A stretch of DNA of 40,740 bases from an uncultured Oscillospiraceae bacterium (lineage in GTDB: Bacteria; Bacillota; Clostridia; Oscillospirales; Ruminococcaceae). The translations under genes and the position numbers were made by a program. The DNA is taken from contig CAJUAN010000023.1 of the NCBI GenBank assembly GCA_910584715.1, forward strand, positions 1-40,740, given 5' to 3'. Positions 32,628 to 40,723 of the stretch are shown here, piece by piece (within the stretch, counting starts at the first letter, position 1; every line of letters starts with the position of its first letter). The notes below the pieces were generated by a model. It was not told where the DNA came from. It searched no databases and was given only the letters and a program-made list of their open reading frames with translations.

Positions 32628-34004
32628 TCAGCCTATCGTCTGTCTTATAAATGCGATCTGATCGCGCACCGCTTCGGGAGCCGGACCTCCCGGAACCTTT
32701 CTGCCCGCTACGCAGCTTTCAAGCCTTATCGCCTCGTAAACGTCCTCCTCAAATGTGACGCAGAGCCTTCTGTACTCCTCTAAGGGAAGCTCCTCAAGAG
32801 TAGTTCCTCTCTCGATACAAATTGCCACAAGAGTACCCGTTATCTTGTAGGCGTCGCGGAAGGGCAGTCCCTTTTTAACAAGATAGTCGGCGCAGTCGGT
32901 GGCGTTTATGAAGCCCTTTGCCGCGGCTGCTCTCATGTTTTCCCTGTTGACCCTCATTGTCGCAAGCATCGGTATGAACGTCCTTATGCAGAGCTTTACC
33001 GTGTCAACAGCGTCGAATATGGCTTCCTTGTCCTCCTGCATATCCTTGTTGTAGGCAAGGGGAAGCCCTTTCATCATCACAAGCAGGGTGTTCAGGTCAC
33101 CGTAGACCCGTCCCGTCTTGCCGCGGATAAGCTCGGTGATATCGGGGTTTTTCTTTTGCGGCATTATGGACGAGCCTGTAGAGTACGCGTCGTCAAGCTC
33201 AATGAATTTGAACTCCCAGGAGCACCACATAACTATCTCCTCGGAAAACCTTGAAAGGTGCATCATCAGTATTGACAGCGCGGAGCCCAGCTCAATGCAG
33301 AAATCTCTGTCGGAAACTCCGTCCAGACTGTTCTGGGTGATATCGTCAAACCCAAGCATTGCGGACACCTGCCTGCGGTCTATGGGGTATGTGGTCGAAG
33401 CCAGCGCGCCGCTGCCAAGGGGCATAACGTTCATTCTCTTGTAGGTATCCGCAAGCCTGCCCAAATCGCGGACAAGCATATTCGCGTACGCCATAAGGTG
33501 GTGGGCAAAGGTTATAGGCTGAGCCCTCTGAAGATGAGTATAGCCCGGCATTACCGTATCAAGATTATCTTCGGCAATGGAGCAGAGCGTTTCGGTCAGC
33601 TCCCTTGTCATTGAGATTATCTCCAATATCTCGTCCCGCAGGTACATTCTGATATCCAGAGCCACCTGATCGTTTCTGCTTCTCGCGGTATGGAGACGTT
33701 TTCCCGTGTCCCCCAAGCGCTCCGTGAGAACCTGCTCCACAAACATATGAATGTCCTCCGCATTGGGATCGATAAGAAGCGTGCCTCCGTCAATATCGTT
33801 GAGTATACCTGTGAGACCCTCAACTATTTTTTCACTTTCTCCCTTGTCGATAATGCCCGTATCGCCCAGCATTTTCGCATGAGCGATAGAGCCCCGTATG
33901 TCCTGCTTGTACATTCTCGCGTCAAAGGACACCGACGAATTAAAATCGTTGACCCGCTCGTCCAGCTCCTTTGAAAAGCGTCCCGCCCACATTTTATTTG
34001 CCAT
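32628..34004 (-). CDS. argH: Argininosuccinate lyase ArgH
   Basis: ArgH splits argininosuccinate into arginine and fumarate, the last step of the pathway. The 458-residue product begins MANKMWAGRFSKELDERVND and includes TARSRNDQVALD near residue 110. The fumarate-lyase signature GSSIMPQKKNPD lies near residues 277-288, with the catalytic Ser in that loop. ATG 34004 is eight bases after GGAGG; a TTG further upstream lies in the site itself. It is separated from argG by a lipoprotein gene instead of the more usual adjacent argGH arrangement. Confidence 0.96.
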   Translation of the reverse strand: MANKMWAGRFSKELDERVNDFNSSVSFDARMYKQDIRGSIAHAKMLGDTGIIDKGESEKIVEGLTGILNDIDGGTLLIDPNAEDIHMFVEQVLTERLGDTGKRLHTARSRNDQVALDIRMYLRDEILEIISMTRELTETLCSIAEDNLDTVMPGYTHLQRAQPITFAHHLMAYANMLVRDLGRLADTYKRMNVMPLGSGALASTTYPIDRRQVSAMLGFDDITQNSLDGVSDRDFCIELGSALSILMMHLSRFSEEIVMWCSWEFKFIELDDAYSTGSSIMPQKKNPDITELIRGKTGRVYGDLNTLLVMMKGLPLAYNKDMQEDKEAIFDAVDTVKLCIRTFIPMLATMRVNRENMRAAAAKGFINATDCADYLVKKGLPFRDAYKITGTLVAICIERGTTLEELPLEEYRRLCVTFEEDVYEAIRLESCVAGRKVPGGPAPEAVRDQIAFIRQTIG

Positions 34005-34071
34005 AATAAAAACCTCCAACTAAATAAACCTTCCCCTGTCTCACTGTATCAGCAAAAAGAAACAGAGGATA

Positions 34072-34656
34072 TCAAGCATCCGTATCAGAATCCCCGGCGG
34101 CCGTACTTCCCGCTGCGGGAGCCTCCGTACCCGAACTGCTCTCCGAACCATTTTCCGCAAAAGACTCTGTAACAAGCTCTCCGTTTTCGTCAGTCACCCA
34201 CGCCTCCGGACTGTATTCCGGAATTCCAAAGCTTGCTGCGTCCTCCTTGCTGAGCCTGAGATATGAGTCTGTTTTTTCGTCTGTATACCACTGCATTGCC
34301 TGACCGTCGTCGCTTACCGACAGCCGCGCATATGACGGCACTCCGTCTGTCACTACCTTGAACTTCTGATCCTCAAAGGAATACGCCACAGGCGGATATG
34401 TCAGGGCATAGCCCTCGTTCAAAAGGCATTTATGAAGCAAATAGTGAAAATCGTCCGTAAATTCGACTACCGTCATAAGCGTGAGCGTGCCGTCCTCGTC
34501 AAACTCGTTGTAGCCGGTGCTCGAATCAGCGACCCAATATCCCTCAATAGATTTCTGTACCGCCAGATCCTCCTCGGTCATAACATAGTCCGAACAACCG
34601 GACAGACATATCAGCATTGCCGCCGCTGCAATAAGCGCAAAAATTTTCTTAAGCAT
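34072..34656 (-). CDS. Predicted lipoprotein of unknown function
   Basis: The 194-residue product has a lipoprotein signal: basic start, hydrophobic core and lipobox LSGC, with the lipid-bearing Cys at residue 21. The mature part is about 130 residues of acidic, beta-type sequence (EGYWVADSSTGYNEFDEDGT, MQWYTDEKTDSYLRLS), reminiscent of small extracytoplasmic domains but not recognised. A Ser/Ala/Gly/Thr-rich tail follows, probably disordered. ATG 34656 follows CGGAGG. A TATAAT (34690-34695) lies upstream with a poor -35. It interrupts argG and argH. Confidence 0.82.
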   Translation of the reverse strand: MLKKIFALIAAAAMLICLSGCSDYVMTEEDLAVQKSIEGYWVADSSTGYNEFDEDGTLTLMTVVEFTDDFHYLLHKCLLNEGYALTYPPVAYSFEDQKFKVVTDGVPSYARLSVSDDGQAMQWYTDEKTDSYLRLSKEDAASFGIPEYSPEAWVTDENGELVTESFAENGSESSSGTEAPAAGSTAAGDSDTDA

Positions 34657-34877
34657 TATTTTCCTCCGTAGTTTTTTAGTTCTGTAATTATTATAACCGA
34701 TTTCTGCCGGCTAATCAGTATTACCGTATTTTTAAAAAGCGCCCTGTCCTCATCGGTGATAAGCCCAGAAAGATCCCGCAGGACGCAGCGGCTTTATCGC
34801 CGTCATAATACACAAAAAACCCGCATAAACCCCGACAGTTTTCGGCACGTCTCCGTCTCTTAAAAACGAACAAAGGG

Positions 34878-34929
34878 GCGGGGCGCAGACGCGCGGAAAA
34901 ATTCCCCGAGCCTGCACCGTTCGCCCCGC
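34878..34929 (-). terminator. Possible terminator after argG
   Basis: In the transcript GCGGGGCG (34922-34929) pairs with CGCCCCGC (34878-34885), an 8-base GC-rich stem enclosing a 36-base loop. It begins 15 bases past the argG stop. The downstream sequence is CCCTTTGTTCGTTTTT, with a T-run about 11 bases late, so termination may be inefficient. The rest of the 288-base gap (34657-34944) shows nothing else I can name. Confidence 0.4.
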
Positions 34930-34944
34930 ATATTCTGTTTAAGC

Positions 34945-36174
34945 TTACTTGTTATCGCGCTTTGAATCCAGCATTGCCTTTACCTTGATAGGCAGTCCGA
35001 ACAAATTGATAAAGCCAGCGGAATCCTTCTGATCGTAAACGTGATCCTCGTCAAAGGTAGCGACCTCCTCGTCGTACAAAGTGTACGGCGAAGTAACGCC
35101 CGCGTTAATGATGTTGCCCTTATAGAGCTTCAGCTTAACGTCGCCGGTAACGGTCTCCTGGGTCTTGTCAACGAAAGCGGACAGGGCCTCGCGGAGAGGA
35201 GTGTACCACTGACCGTTGTAAACGATGTCCGCAAAATCTATGGCAAGCTTCTGCTTCATGCGCTGGGTAGCCTTGTCAAGAGTAATTGTTTCAAGAACAT
35301 CGTGCGCATGGTAAAGGATAGTTCCGCCGGGAGTCTCGTAAACGCCCCTGGACTTCATTCCCACCAGACGGTTCTCAACGATATCCGCAAGACCTATGCC
35401 GTTCGCGCCGCCAAGCTCGTTGAGTTTTTTAACGACGGAAACGCCGTCCATATCAACGCCGTCGATAGCCGTGGGGATACCCTTTTCAAAGTGGATAGTA
35501 ACATAAGTAGGCTTGTCGGGAGCCTGAATGGGAGACACGCCCAGCTCCAAAAAGCCCTCCTTTTCGTACTGAGGCTCGTTGGCGGGGTTTTCCAGATCGA
35601 GACCCTCATGGGAAAGGTGCCACAGGTTCTTGTCCTTTGAGTAGTTAGTTTCCCTGTTTATTTTAAGAGGAATGTTATGCGCTTCCGCGTAGTCGATCTC
35701 CTCGTCTCTGGACTTGATGTCCCAGATACGCCAGGGAGCGATTATCTCCATTTCGGGAGCGAAAGCCTTGATAGTCAGCTCGAATCTTACCTGGTCGTTG
35801 CCCTTGCCCGTGCAGCCATGGCAAATAGCGTCCGCGCCCTCTTTTTTGGCGATCTCCACAATTCTCTTTGCGATGACCGGTCTTGCAAAGGAAGTTCCCA
35901 ACAGGTACCTGCCCTCGTAAACAGCACCCGCCTTAACGGTGGGGAACACGAAATCCTCAACGAATTCCTTGTTCAGATCCTCAATGTAGAGCTTGCTTGC
36001 GCCTGTTTTTATCGCTTTTTCCTCCAGACCGTCAAGCTCTGTGCCCTGTCCCACGTCGCCGGAAACCGCAATTACTTCGCAGTTATTGTAATTTTCCTTG
36101 AGCCACGGGATAATGATAGAAGTATCGAGACCGCCCGAATAAGCGAGAACTACCTTTTTGATTTCTTTAGCCAT
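34945..36174 (-). CDS. argG: Argininosuccinate synthase ArgG
   Basis: ArgG joins citrulline and aspartate using ATP. The 409-residue product starts MAKEIKKVVLAYSGGLDTSI, where AYSGGLDTS (residues 11-19) is the N-type ATP pyrophosphatase loop. It contains ICHGCTGKGNDQVRFE and the citrulline/aspartate region TNYSKDKNLWHLSHEG, all as expected. ATG 36174 follows GGAGG. It has its own strong promoter and a cluster of TGCA-containing motifs upstream, indicating it may be the most tightly regulated arginine gene in the window. Confidence 0.97.
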   Translation of the reverse strand: MAKEIKKVVLAYSGGLDTSIIIPWLKENYNNCEVIAVSGDVGQGTELDGLEEKAIKTGASKLYIEDLNKEFVEDFVFPTVKAGAVYEGRYLLGTSFARPVIAKRIVEIAKKEGADAICHGCTGKGNDQVRFELTIKAFAPEMEIIAPWRIWDIKSRDEEIDYAEAHNIPLKINRETNYSKDKNLWHLSHEGLDLENPANEPQYEKEGFLELGVSPIQAPDKPTYVTIHFEKGIPTAIDGVDMDGVSVVKKLNELGGANGIGLADIVENRLVGMKSRGVYETPGGTILYHAHDVLETITLDKATQRMKQKLAIDFADIVYNGQWYTPLREALSAFVDKTQETVTGDVKLKLYKGNIINAGVTSPYTLYDEEVATFDEDHVYDQKDSAGFINLFGLPIKVKAMLDSKRDNK

Positions 36175-36217
36175 ATTGAATTCCTCCGAAAAACATAATA
36201 AATAAAGTACAAGAATA

Positions 36218-36245
36218 ATTATACACCATATAAAAGCTTTGTCAA
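36218..36245 (-). promoter_or_regulatory. Strong sigma-A promoter of argG
   Basis: On the minus strand a perfect TTGACA (36240-36245) and a perfect TATAAT (36218-36223) are separated by 16 bases. The argG ATG lies about 44 bases downstream. It is one of the two best promoters in the window. Confidence 0.85.
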
Positions 36246-36252
36246 GTATTTT

Positions 36253-36319
36253 TGCATATTTTTATAAAAAAATTTATCATTATGCAGTAATTAATGCATA
36301 AATTTAAAAATATGCATTA
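36253..36319 (-). promoter_or_regulatory. Putative ArgR operator cluster upstream of argG
   Basis: Four TGCA motifs lie in AT-rich DNA just upstream of the argG -35 box, at 36253, 36283, 36295 and 36313. Two form an inverted repeat, ATGCATA (36294-36300) and TATGCAT (36311-36317), with a 10-base AT spacer. Arginine-repressor boxes are 18-base AT-rich palindromes with TGNAT/ATNCA half-sites, and these half-sites match. The spacing is not the canonical one, so ArgR binding is inferred. Confidence 0.45.
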
Positions 36320-36363
36320 GTTTGTGTATATTTTTAATATCCGTACTTCTTTGACCGAAAATG

Positions 36364-38388
36364 TCAGGGCTTTTTCATTTCCGCAAGAGCCTTGTCTATG
36401 TCGATGTCGATGTCGATAACAGCTTCTCCGCTTCTGTAATAGTCTTTGAACCTCAGCCTTACGTTTGAGTTTTCGACCCGTTCAAATTTTCCGTCAAAGG
36501 TAAAGACCGCCTCGGTAATGTCCCTGCCGTAAAGTACGCAGTAATATTTGCCGCCCACAAGCCCCCAAAAACGAGCCGCGTCTTCGTCCCCCTCATAATA
36601 ATCCGCAAGAGCGCCGTCCTTGTCCATTGCTTTTATTTCGTCAAGCGTAACCTCAACGCCCGCTATTGGAACGTAGTCATCAGCCGCGGTGTCGTAGTAC
36701 ATAAAATCTCCGACGTTCATATGACCGTGTGTCGTCAAAAAGCAGTTTTCCTTGCGGAACGCGAACCTCCCGCTGTAAAGCGGTTTTGCCTGACCGTCTG
36801 TTACGCCGTATATACAGGTGTTTTCGTCCGCGCCGCAGGTGCCGAAGCCTCCCCAAATTATCTGCTTGAATCTGCCGTAATCCAGCAGGATCGTATCGTA
36901 AAGGTTCGACTCGTCCCAAAGAATGGTCATATTTCCGCCGCTGTCCGCGAAAATTAAAAAGCTTCTGACAAGCGGCTGTTTGCCTTGAAGTATCGGCATA
37001 TCCGCAACTATAAACGTCTCGGTCTTTCCGTCGCCGTTGTAGTCCTCGGGATACGCCGTGCTGAATTGCGGTACAATCTTACCGTCCTTTATGTATGGCG
37101 CAAATTTCTCGTCCGTAAATTCGTCAATATGCTCCATGCTTTCGGCGTATTCCTCAGTGGTAGTAAGGAACTCAACCGCCTTGTCCGCAAGGTCACCTAT
37201 GTCGTCGGTGCCTTGATAATCCTCAATAAAGTCAAAATCTATGAACTCGTTGCCGGGAGAGACTTTTACAAAAGGTTCGGCGGGCTTTTTCATTTCCGAA
37301 AGGGCTTTATTGATGTCGATATCAATAACCTTTGACAGGTCTTCATAATGGCTGTCGCGTACGTATTGGCAGTCCTCAGTTTGGATAAATTTCCCGTTTT
37401 CGTACAGATAAACCGTTCCCGTGTCCATAGCGCCGCGTATTATTACATAGTACCTGCCGCCGATCAGCTCGGCGTAAAGCTGTCCCTGTTCGTCCAGCCA
37501 TTCGTAAAATTCCGACAGCTCGTCGGTTGAATCCATTTCTTTTATTTTGTCAATGGCAATATCTTCTCCAGCAATGGCTCTGTATTCGCACGCGGCTGTG
37601 TCGTAGTACATGAACGCTCCCGAACCCTGCGCACCGAACGCGCTGAGGAAACAGTCTTTTTTATGAAACTCACCTCGGATACTGTAAAGCAGGTCTGCCT
37701 TGCCGTCCTTAACACCGTAAAGGTTGGTATGATCCTCGATACCGACAGTCCCGCTGCCGCCGAAGGTTATCTGCTTGACGGAGCCGTAGTTAAGAAACAC
37801 CGTATCGTATACGCCGCTGATATGGTCAAGCAGGGTCATATTGCCCTCGCTGTCGGCGTATAGGAAAAAGCGCGTGAGTACGCTGTAGTCAACGCGGAAA
37901 GGCATTGCAACGGTAATAAAAGTCTCGGTCCTTCCGTCCCCGTCATAGTCGTTCGGGTAAGCTATTTCAAACTGCGGAATAATTTTTCCGTCCGCTATGT
38001 AGGGATCGCCGAATTCCTCGTCTATTTCGTCAAAATGCGACATAGCTTCGGTGTACTCCTCGGTGGTCATAAGGAACTCAACCGCCTTGTCCGCAAGCTC
38101 GCCGATATCTGTCGTACCCCGATAATCCTCAATAAAATCAAAATCTATAAACTCGTTGCCGGGAGAGACCTCAACATACTCGGGCTCGTCATTCTCCGGG
38201 ACTTCCGTTTCCTCTCCCGCGAAGCAGGATATTTCGGGGATAGTCACCGTTTCCGCCGTCGCCGCCTCAAAAGTCTGTACCGACGTATCCGCAGGGGAGA
38301 CGTTCGCTTCGCCGCCTGCGCACCCCGATAAAATTACAGACGCGGCTAACCCCGCCGCCAAAAAATTTCTTAAACGCCCAAGCTTCAT
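36364..38388 (-). CDS. Large lipoprotein made of two tandem repeats of a roughly 300-residue unit
   Basis: The 674-residue product has a lipoprotein signal with lipobox LSGC (Cys23). An acidic Thr/Ala/Glu-rich linker follows to about residue 70. Two tandem copies of one unit then come, at about residues 71-365 and 370-674. Each starts VSPGNEFIDFDFIEDY and has a Ca-loop-like YDGDG or YNGDG followed by KTETF/RTETF. Each ends with an IDID-KALxEMKKP tail. Similarity extends to DNA, so the duplication is probably recent. Start is ATG 38388 with GGGGGA upstream; an ATG at 38403 lacks a site. I do not recognise the family; it is exported and anchored outside the membrane. Confidence 0.85.
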   Translation of the reverse strand: MKLGRLRNFLAAGLAASVILSGCAGGEANVSPADTSVQTFEAATAETVTIPEISCFAGEETEVPENDEPEYVEVSPGNEFIDFDFIEDYRGTTDIGELADKAVEFLMTTEEYTEAMSHFDEIDEEFGDPYIADGKIIPQFEIAYPNDYDGDGRTETFITVAMPFRVDYSVLTRFFLYADSEGNMTLLDHISGVYDTVFLNYGSVKQITFGGSGTVGIEDHTNLYGVKDGKADLLYSIRGEFHKKDCFLSAFGAQGSGAFMYYDTAACEYRAIAGEDIAIDKIKEMDSTDELSEFYEWLDEQGQLYAELIGGRYYVIIRGAMDTGTVYLYENGKFIQTEDCQYVRDSHYEDLSKVIDIDINKALSEMKKPAEPFVKVSPGNEFIDFDFIEDYQGTDDIGDLADKAVEFLTTTEEYAESMEHIDEFTDEKFAPYIKDGKIVPQFSTAYPEDYNGDGKTETFIVADMPILQGKQPLVRSFLIFADSGGNMTILWDESNLYDTILLDYGRFKQIIWGGFGTCGADENTCIYGVTDGQAKPLYSGRFAFRKENCFLTTHGHMNVGDFMYYDTAADDYVPIAGVEVTLDEIKAMDKDGALADYYEGDEDAARFWGLVGGKYYCVLYGRDITEAVFTFDGKFERVENSNVRLRFKDYYRSGEAVIDIDIDIDKALAEMKKP

Positions 38389-38419
38389 TGACAATTCCCC
38401 CATTTTAAAATATACATAA

Positions 38420-38448
38420 ATTATATCAAAAATGCACAAAAATGTCAA
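38420..38448 (-). promoter_or_regulatory. Perfect-consensus promoter of the repeated lipoprotein gene
   Basis: On the minus strand TTGACA (38443-38448) and TATAAT (38420-38425) are both perfect and 17 bases apart. It lies 31 bases before the chosen ATG, so the leader is short. Confidence 0.88.
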
Positions 38449-38513
38449 CATTAAAGAATATCTATTGTACTAAATGCATATAACATCAACGCATATTTTG
38501 TTAAATCGCTGTA

Positions 38514-38542
38514 TTTACTTGTAGACAAATTTAGTGTATAAT
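38514..38542 (+). promoter_or_regulatory. Promoter of the pullulanase gene
   Basis: On the plus strand TTTACT (38514-38519) is followed after 17 bases by a perfect TATAAT (38537-38542). It drives transcription away from the lipoprotein promoter about 90 bases to the left, so the two genes diverge. The leader of about 95 bases contains the heptad repeat tract. Confidence 0.7.
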
Positions 38543-38585
38543 TATTGTAAGTATCGTGTAAATAACTATAAAGTGATGCTTTTAC

Positions 38586-38628
38586 CTCTTAACTTCTATT
38601 TTCTGTTTTCTAACTTCTAAATTTCTAA
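38586..38628 (+). repeat. Heptad tandem repeat abutting the pullulanase ribosome binding site
   Basis: Units are CTCTTAA, CTTCTAT, TTTCTGT, TTTCTAA, CTTCTAA and ATTTCTAA (8 bases), running directly into AAGGAG. The consensus TTCTAAY in the coding direction equals that of the hicB-like and flhA tracts. Confidence 0.85.
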
Positions 38629-38643
38629 AAGGAGTTGTCTTGT

Positions 38644-40608
38644 TTGTTTAAGCATATTGATGAAAAATACGCCTATGACGGAGAATTAGGGGCGTTATAT
38701 ACCGAGGAACAGACCGAGTTCAGGGTGTGGGCTCCCGAAGCGGACAACGCGAGAGTGCACCTTTACAAAACCTGCCGTGACGAAAAGCCTTACCGCAGAC
38801 TGCCCATGACCAAGGGCAGGAACGGCGTATGGACGAAAACCGCTTTCGGCGACCTTGACGGTGTTTACTACACCTACGTAATGACCTACGACGGCATCGA
38901 ACAGGAGACCGTTGACATCTACGCCCGCTCCGTGGGAGTGAACGGCGCAATGGGAATGATACTGGACACGGCGTCCTGTAATCCCGCGGGCTGGAACAAG
39001 CAGGATTATGTTCCCCTTGAACGCTATACAGACGCCTGCGTTTACGAGCTCCATGTCCGGGACTTCTCCATCGACAAGAGCGGGAACTTCTGCTATAAGG
39101 GACGGTTTCTCGCGTTCATAGAAAACGGTCTTGTGAACGCGGCGGGTGACTCAATAGGCATAGACCACATAAAGGAGCTTGGGGTCACCCACGTTCAGCT
39201 TATGCCCATATTCGACTATGAGCGTGTTGACGAGACGGATCTCCTCAAGCCCCAGTTCAACTGGGGCTACGACCCGCGGAACTTCAACGCTCCCGAGGGT
39301 TCCTACTCCACTAATCCGTACGACGGACGAACCCGCGTCGCCGAGCTGAAAAGGCTGGTCTACGCTCTCCACAAGGCGGGCATAGGCGTTATTATGGACG
39401 TGGTCTACAACCACACCTTTGCCACGGCGGACTCCTGCTTCAATAAAACGTATCCCAAATACTACTACCGCCTCTGGGGAGAGAACGGCGAATTTTTCAG
39501 CAACGGCAGCGGCTGCGGAAACGAGTTTGCCACAGAACGGAAAATGGCGAGAAAATTCATTGTCGATAGCCTTTGCTATTGGGCTTCCGAATATAAGATA
39601 GACGGTTTCAGGTTCGACCTTATGGGACTTTATGACATTGAGACCCTTAACGAGATACACAAAAAACTCAAGGAAATAAACCCGAACGTTATCCTTTACG
39701 GCGAGGGCTGGACAGGCGGAGACTCCCCTCTCGGCTGGGGAAGCAGGGCAATGAAGCTCAACGCAAGAAACACCCCGGGCTACGGATTTTTCAGCGACGA
39801 TTTCCGCGACACCGTAAAAGGAAACAACTTTGAGAACAAGGACAGGGGCTATGTAAACGGCGCGAGCGGAAACGAGGACTACGTCCGCGAGGTGATCTGC
39901 GGAAGAGTCCCGCACCCTCAGATACCTAATCTGGAAAAGTACGCATGGACAAACGACCCGCGCCAGAGCGTGAACTATGTAGAGGCTCACGACAATCTTA
40001 CCCTCTGGGATAAGCTTTACTACACCAACAGCACCGACAGCTTTGAAAAGCGTATCAAAATGGATAAGCTTGCGGCGGCTATGGTTTTTCTCGCGCAGGG
40101 GATACCCTTTATTCAGGCGGGACAGGAGTTCCTGCGGTCGAAGCCTTTCCCCGGCGGAACCGCGTTCGACCATAACAGCTACCGTTCCCCCGACGCGATA
40201 AACAGTCTTAAGTGGGACAGAAAATCTGAATTCAAGGACGTTGTGGACTACTACAGGGGACTTATCGCTTTCAGAAAGGCGCACAGCGCGTTCAGAATGG
40301 ATAAGGGTACGGACGTGCGCGAGCATATGTATTTTATAGATAAGCTGCCCCAGCACGTTGTGGGATTTGTGCTGTCCGGAGACAACGAATTCGAGGAGAT
40401 AGTGGTTTTCTTCAATCCTAACGATTACCCGGTTACGCTTCATGCTTTCGGCAAATACGAGGTATACGTTGAGGGAGGCAAGGCGGGTACTCAGGTTCTC
40501 AGAACGGTTGAAGACGATTACACCGTCAAGGAGATAAGCGCGATAGTTCTTGCAAGAAAAAGACAGGAGCCGGAGGAGGAAGTCTATGATTCCTTCGGTA
40601 CGGACTGA
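38644..40608 (+). CDS. pulA: Type I pullulanase (glycogen/starch debranching, GH13)
   Basis: This enzyme cleaves alpha-1,6 branch points in pullulan, starch or glycogen. The 654-residue product has no signal peptide, so it is cytosolic. An N-terminal CBM48-like domain (about residues 10-100, with TEFRVWAPEADNARVHLYK) precedes the GH13 barrel. The type I pullulanase signature FNWGYDPRNFNAPEG lies near residue 205. The GH13 blocks are intact: DVVYNHT (about 252), GFRFDLMG with nucleophile Asp near 325, YGEGW with acid Glu near 354, and EAHDN near 448. The start is TTG 38644, nine bases after GGAG; an in-frame TTG at 38635 abuts that site. A terminator follows. Confidence 0.95.
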   Translation: MFKHIDEKYAYDGELGALYTEEQTEFRVWAPEADNARVHLYKTCRDEKPYRRLPMTKGRNGVWTKTAFGDLDGVYYTYVMTYDGIEQETVDIYARSVGVNGAMGMILDTASCNPAGWNKQDYVPLERYTDACVYELHVRDFSIDKSGNFCYKGRFLAFIENGLVNAAGDSIGIDHIKELGVTHVQLMPIFDYERVDETDLLKPQFNWGYDPRNFNAPEGSYSTNPYDGRTRVAELKRLVYALHKAGIGVIMDVVYNHTFATADSCFNKTYPKYYYRLWGENGEFFSNGSGCGNEFATERKMARKFIVDSLCYWASEYKIDGFRFDLMGLYDIETLNEIHKKLKEINPNVILYGEGWTGGDSPLGWGSRAMKLNARNTPGYGFFSDDFRDTVKGNNFENKDRGYVNGASGNEDYVREVICGRVPHPQIPNLEKYAWTNDPRQSVNYVEAHDNLTLWDKLYYTNSTDSFEKRIKMDKLAAAMVFLAQGIPFIQAGQEFLRSKPFPGGTAFDHNSYRSPDAINSLKWDRKSEFKDVVDYYRGLIAFRKAHSAFRMDKGTDVREHMYFIDKLPQHVVGFVLSGDNEFEEIVVFFNPNDYPVTLHAFGKYEVYVEGGKAGTQVLRTVEDDYTVKEISAIVLARKRQEPEEEVYDSFGTD

Positions 40609-40615
40609 CCGGCGA

Positions 40616-40642
40616 GGCGGGGGATTTTCCCCTGCCTTTTTT
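40616..40642 (+). terminator. Intrinsic terminator after the pullulanase gene
   Basis: GGCGGGGGA (40616-40624), a 3-base loop and TCCCCTGCC (40628-40636) form a 9-base stem with one G-T pair, followed directly by six T residues (40637-40642). It lies eight bases past the stop codon and is a standard rho-independent terminator. Confidence 0.92.
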
Positions 40643-40705
40643 GTGATGTCATGTAAATTTTTGTTTAACGCACTAACATTATAATCCTGCCAAAGATTAG
40701 CTGGT

Positions 40706-40723
40706 CAAGCTGAGCACAGCTTG
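40706..40723. repeat. Short perfect inverted repeat near the window edge
   Basis: CAAGCTG and CAGCTTG form a 7-base perfect stem around the loop AGCA, followed by G-rich sequence running off the window. No gene is identifiable here. It might be a terminator-like structure or repeat belonging to the neighbouring locus. Confidence 0.5.

Noticed and set aside
39151..40443. A 430-codon minus-strand open frame inside the pullulanase gene
   Set aside because: The plus strand carries an intact GH13 enzyme with all catalytic blocks; the antisense frame has no recognisable domain.
9798..40713. A shared 12-base word, GGTCAAGCTGAG, at about 9,797 and 40,703
   Set aside because: Matches of this length are expected by chance many times in 40 kb, and the flanks do not align.
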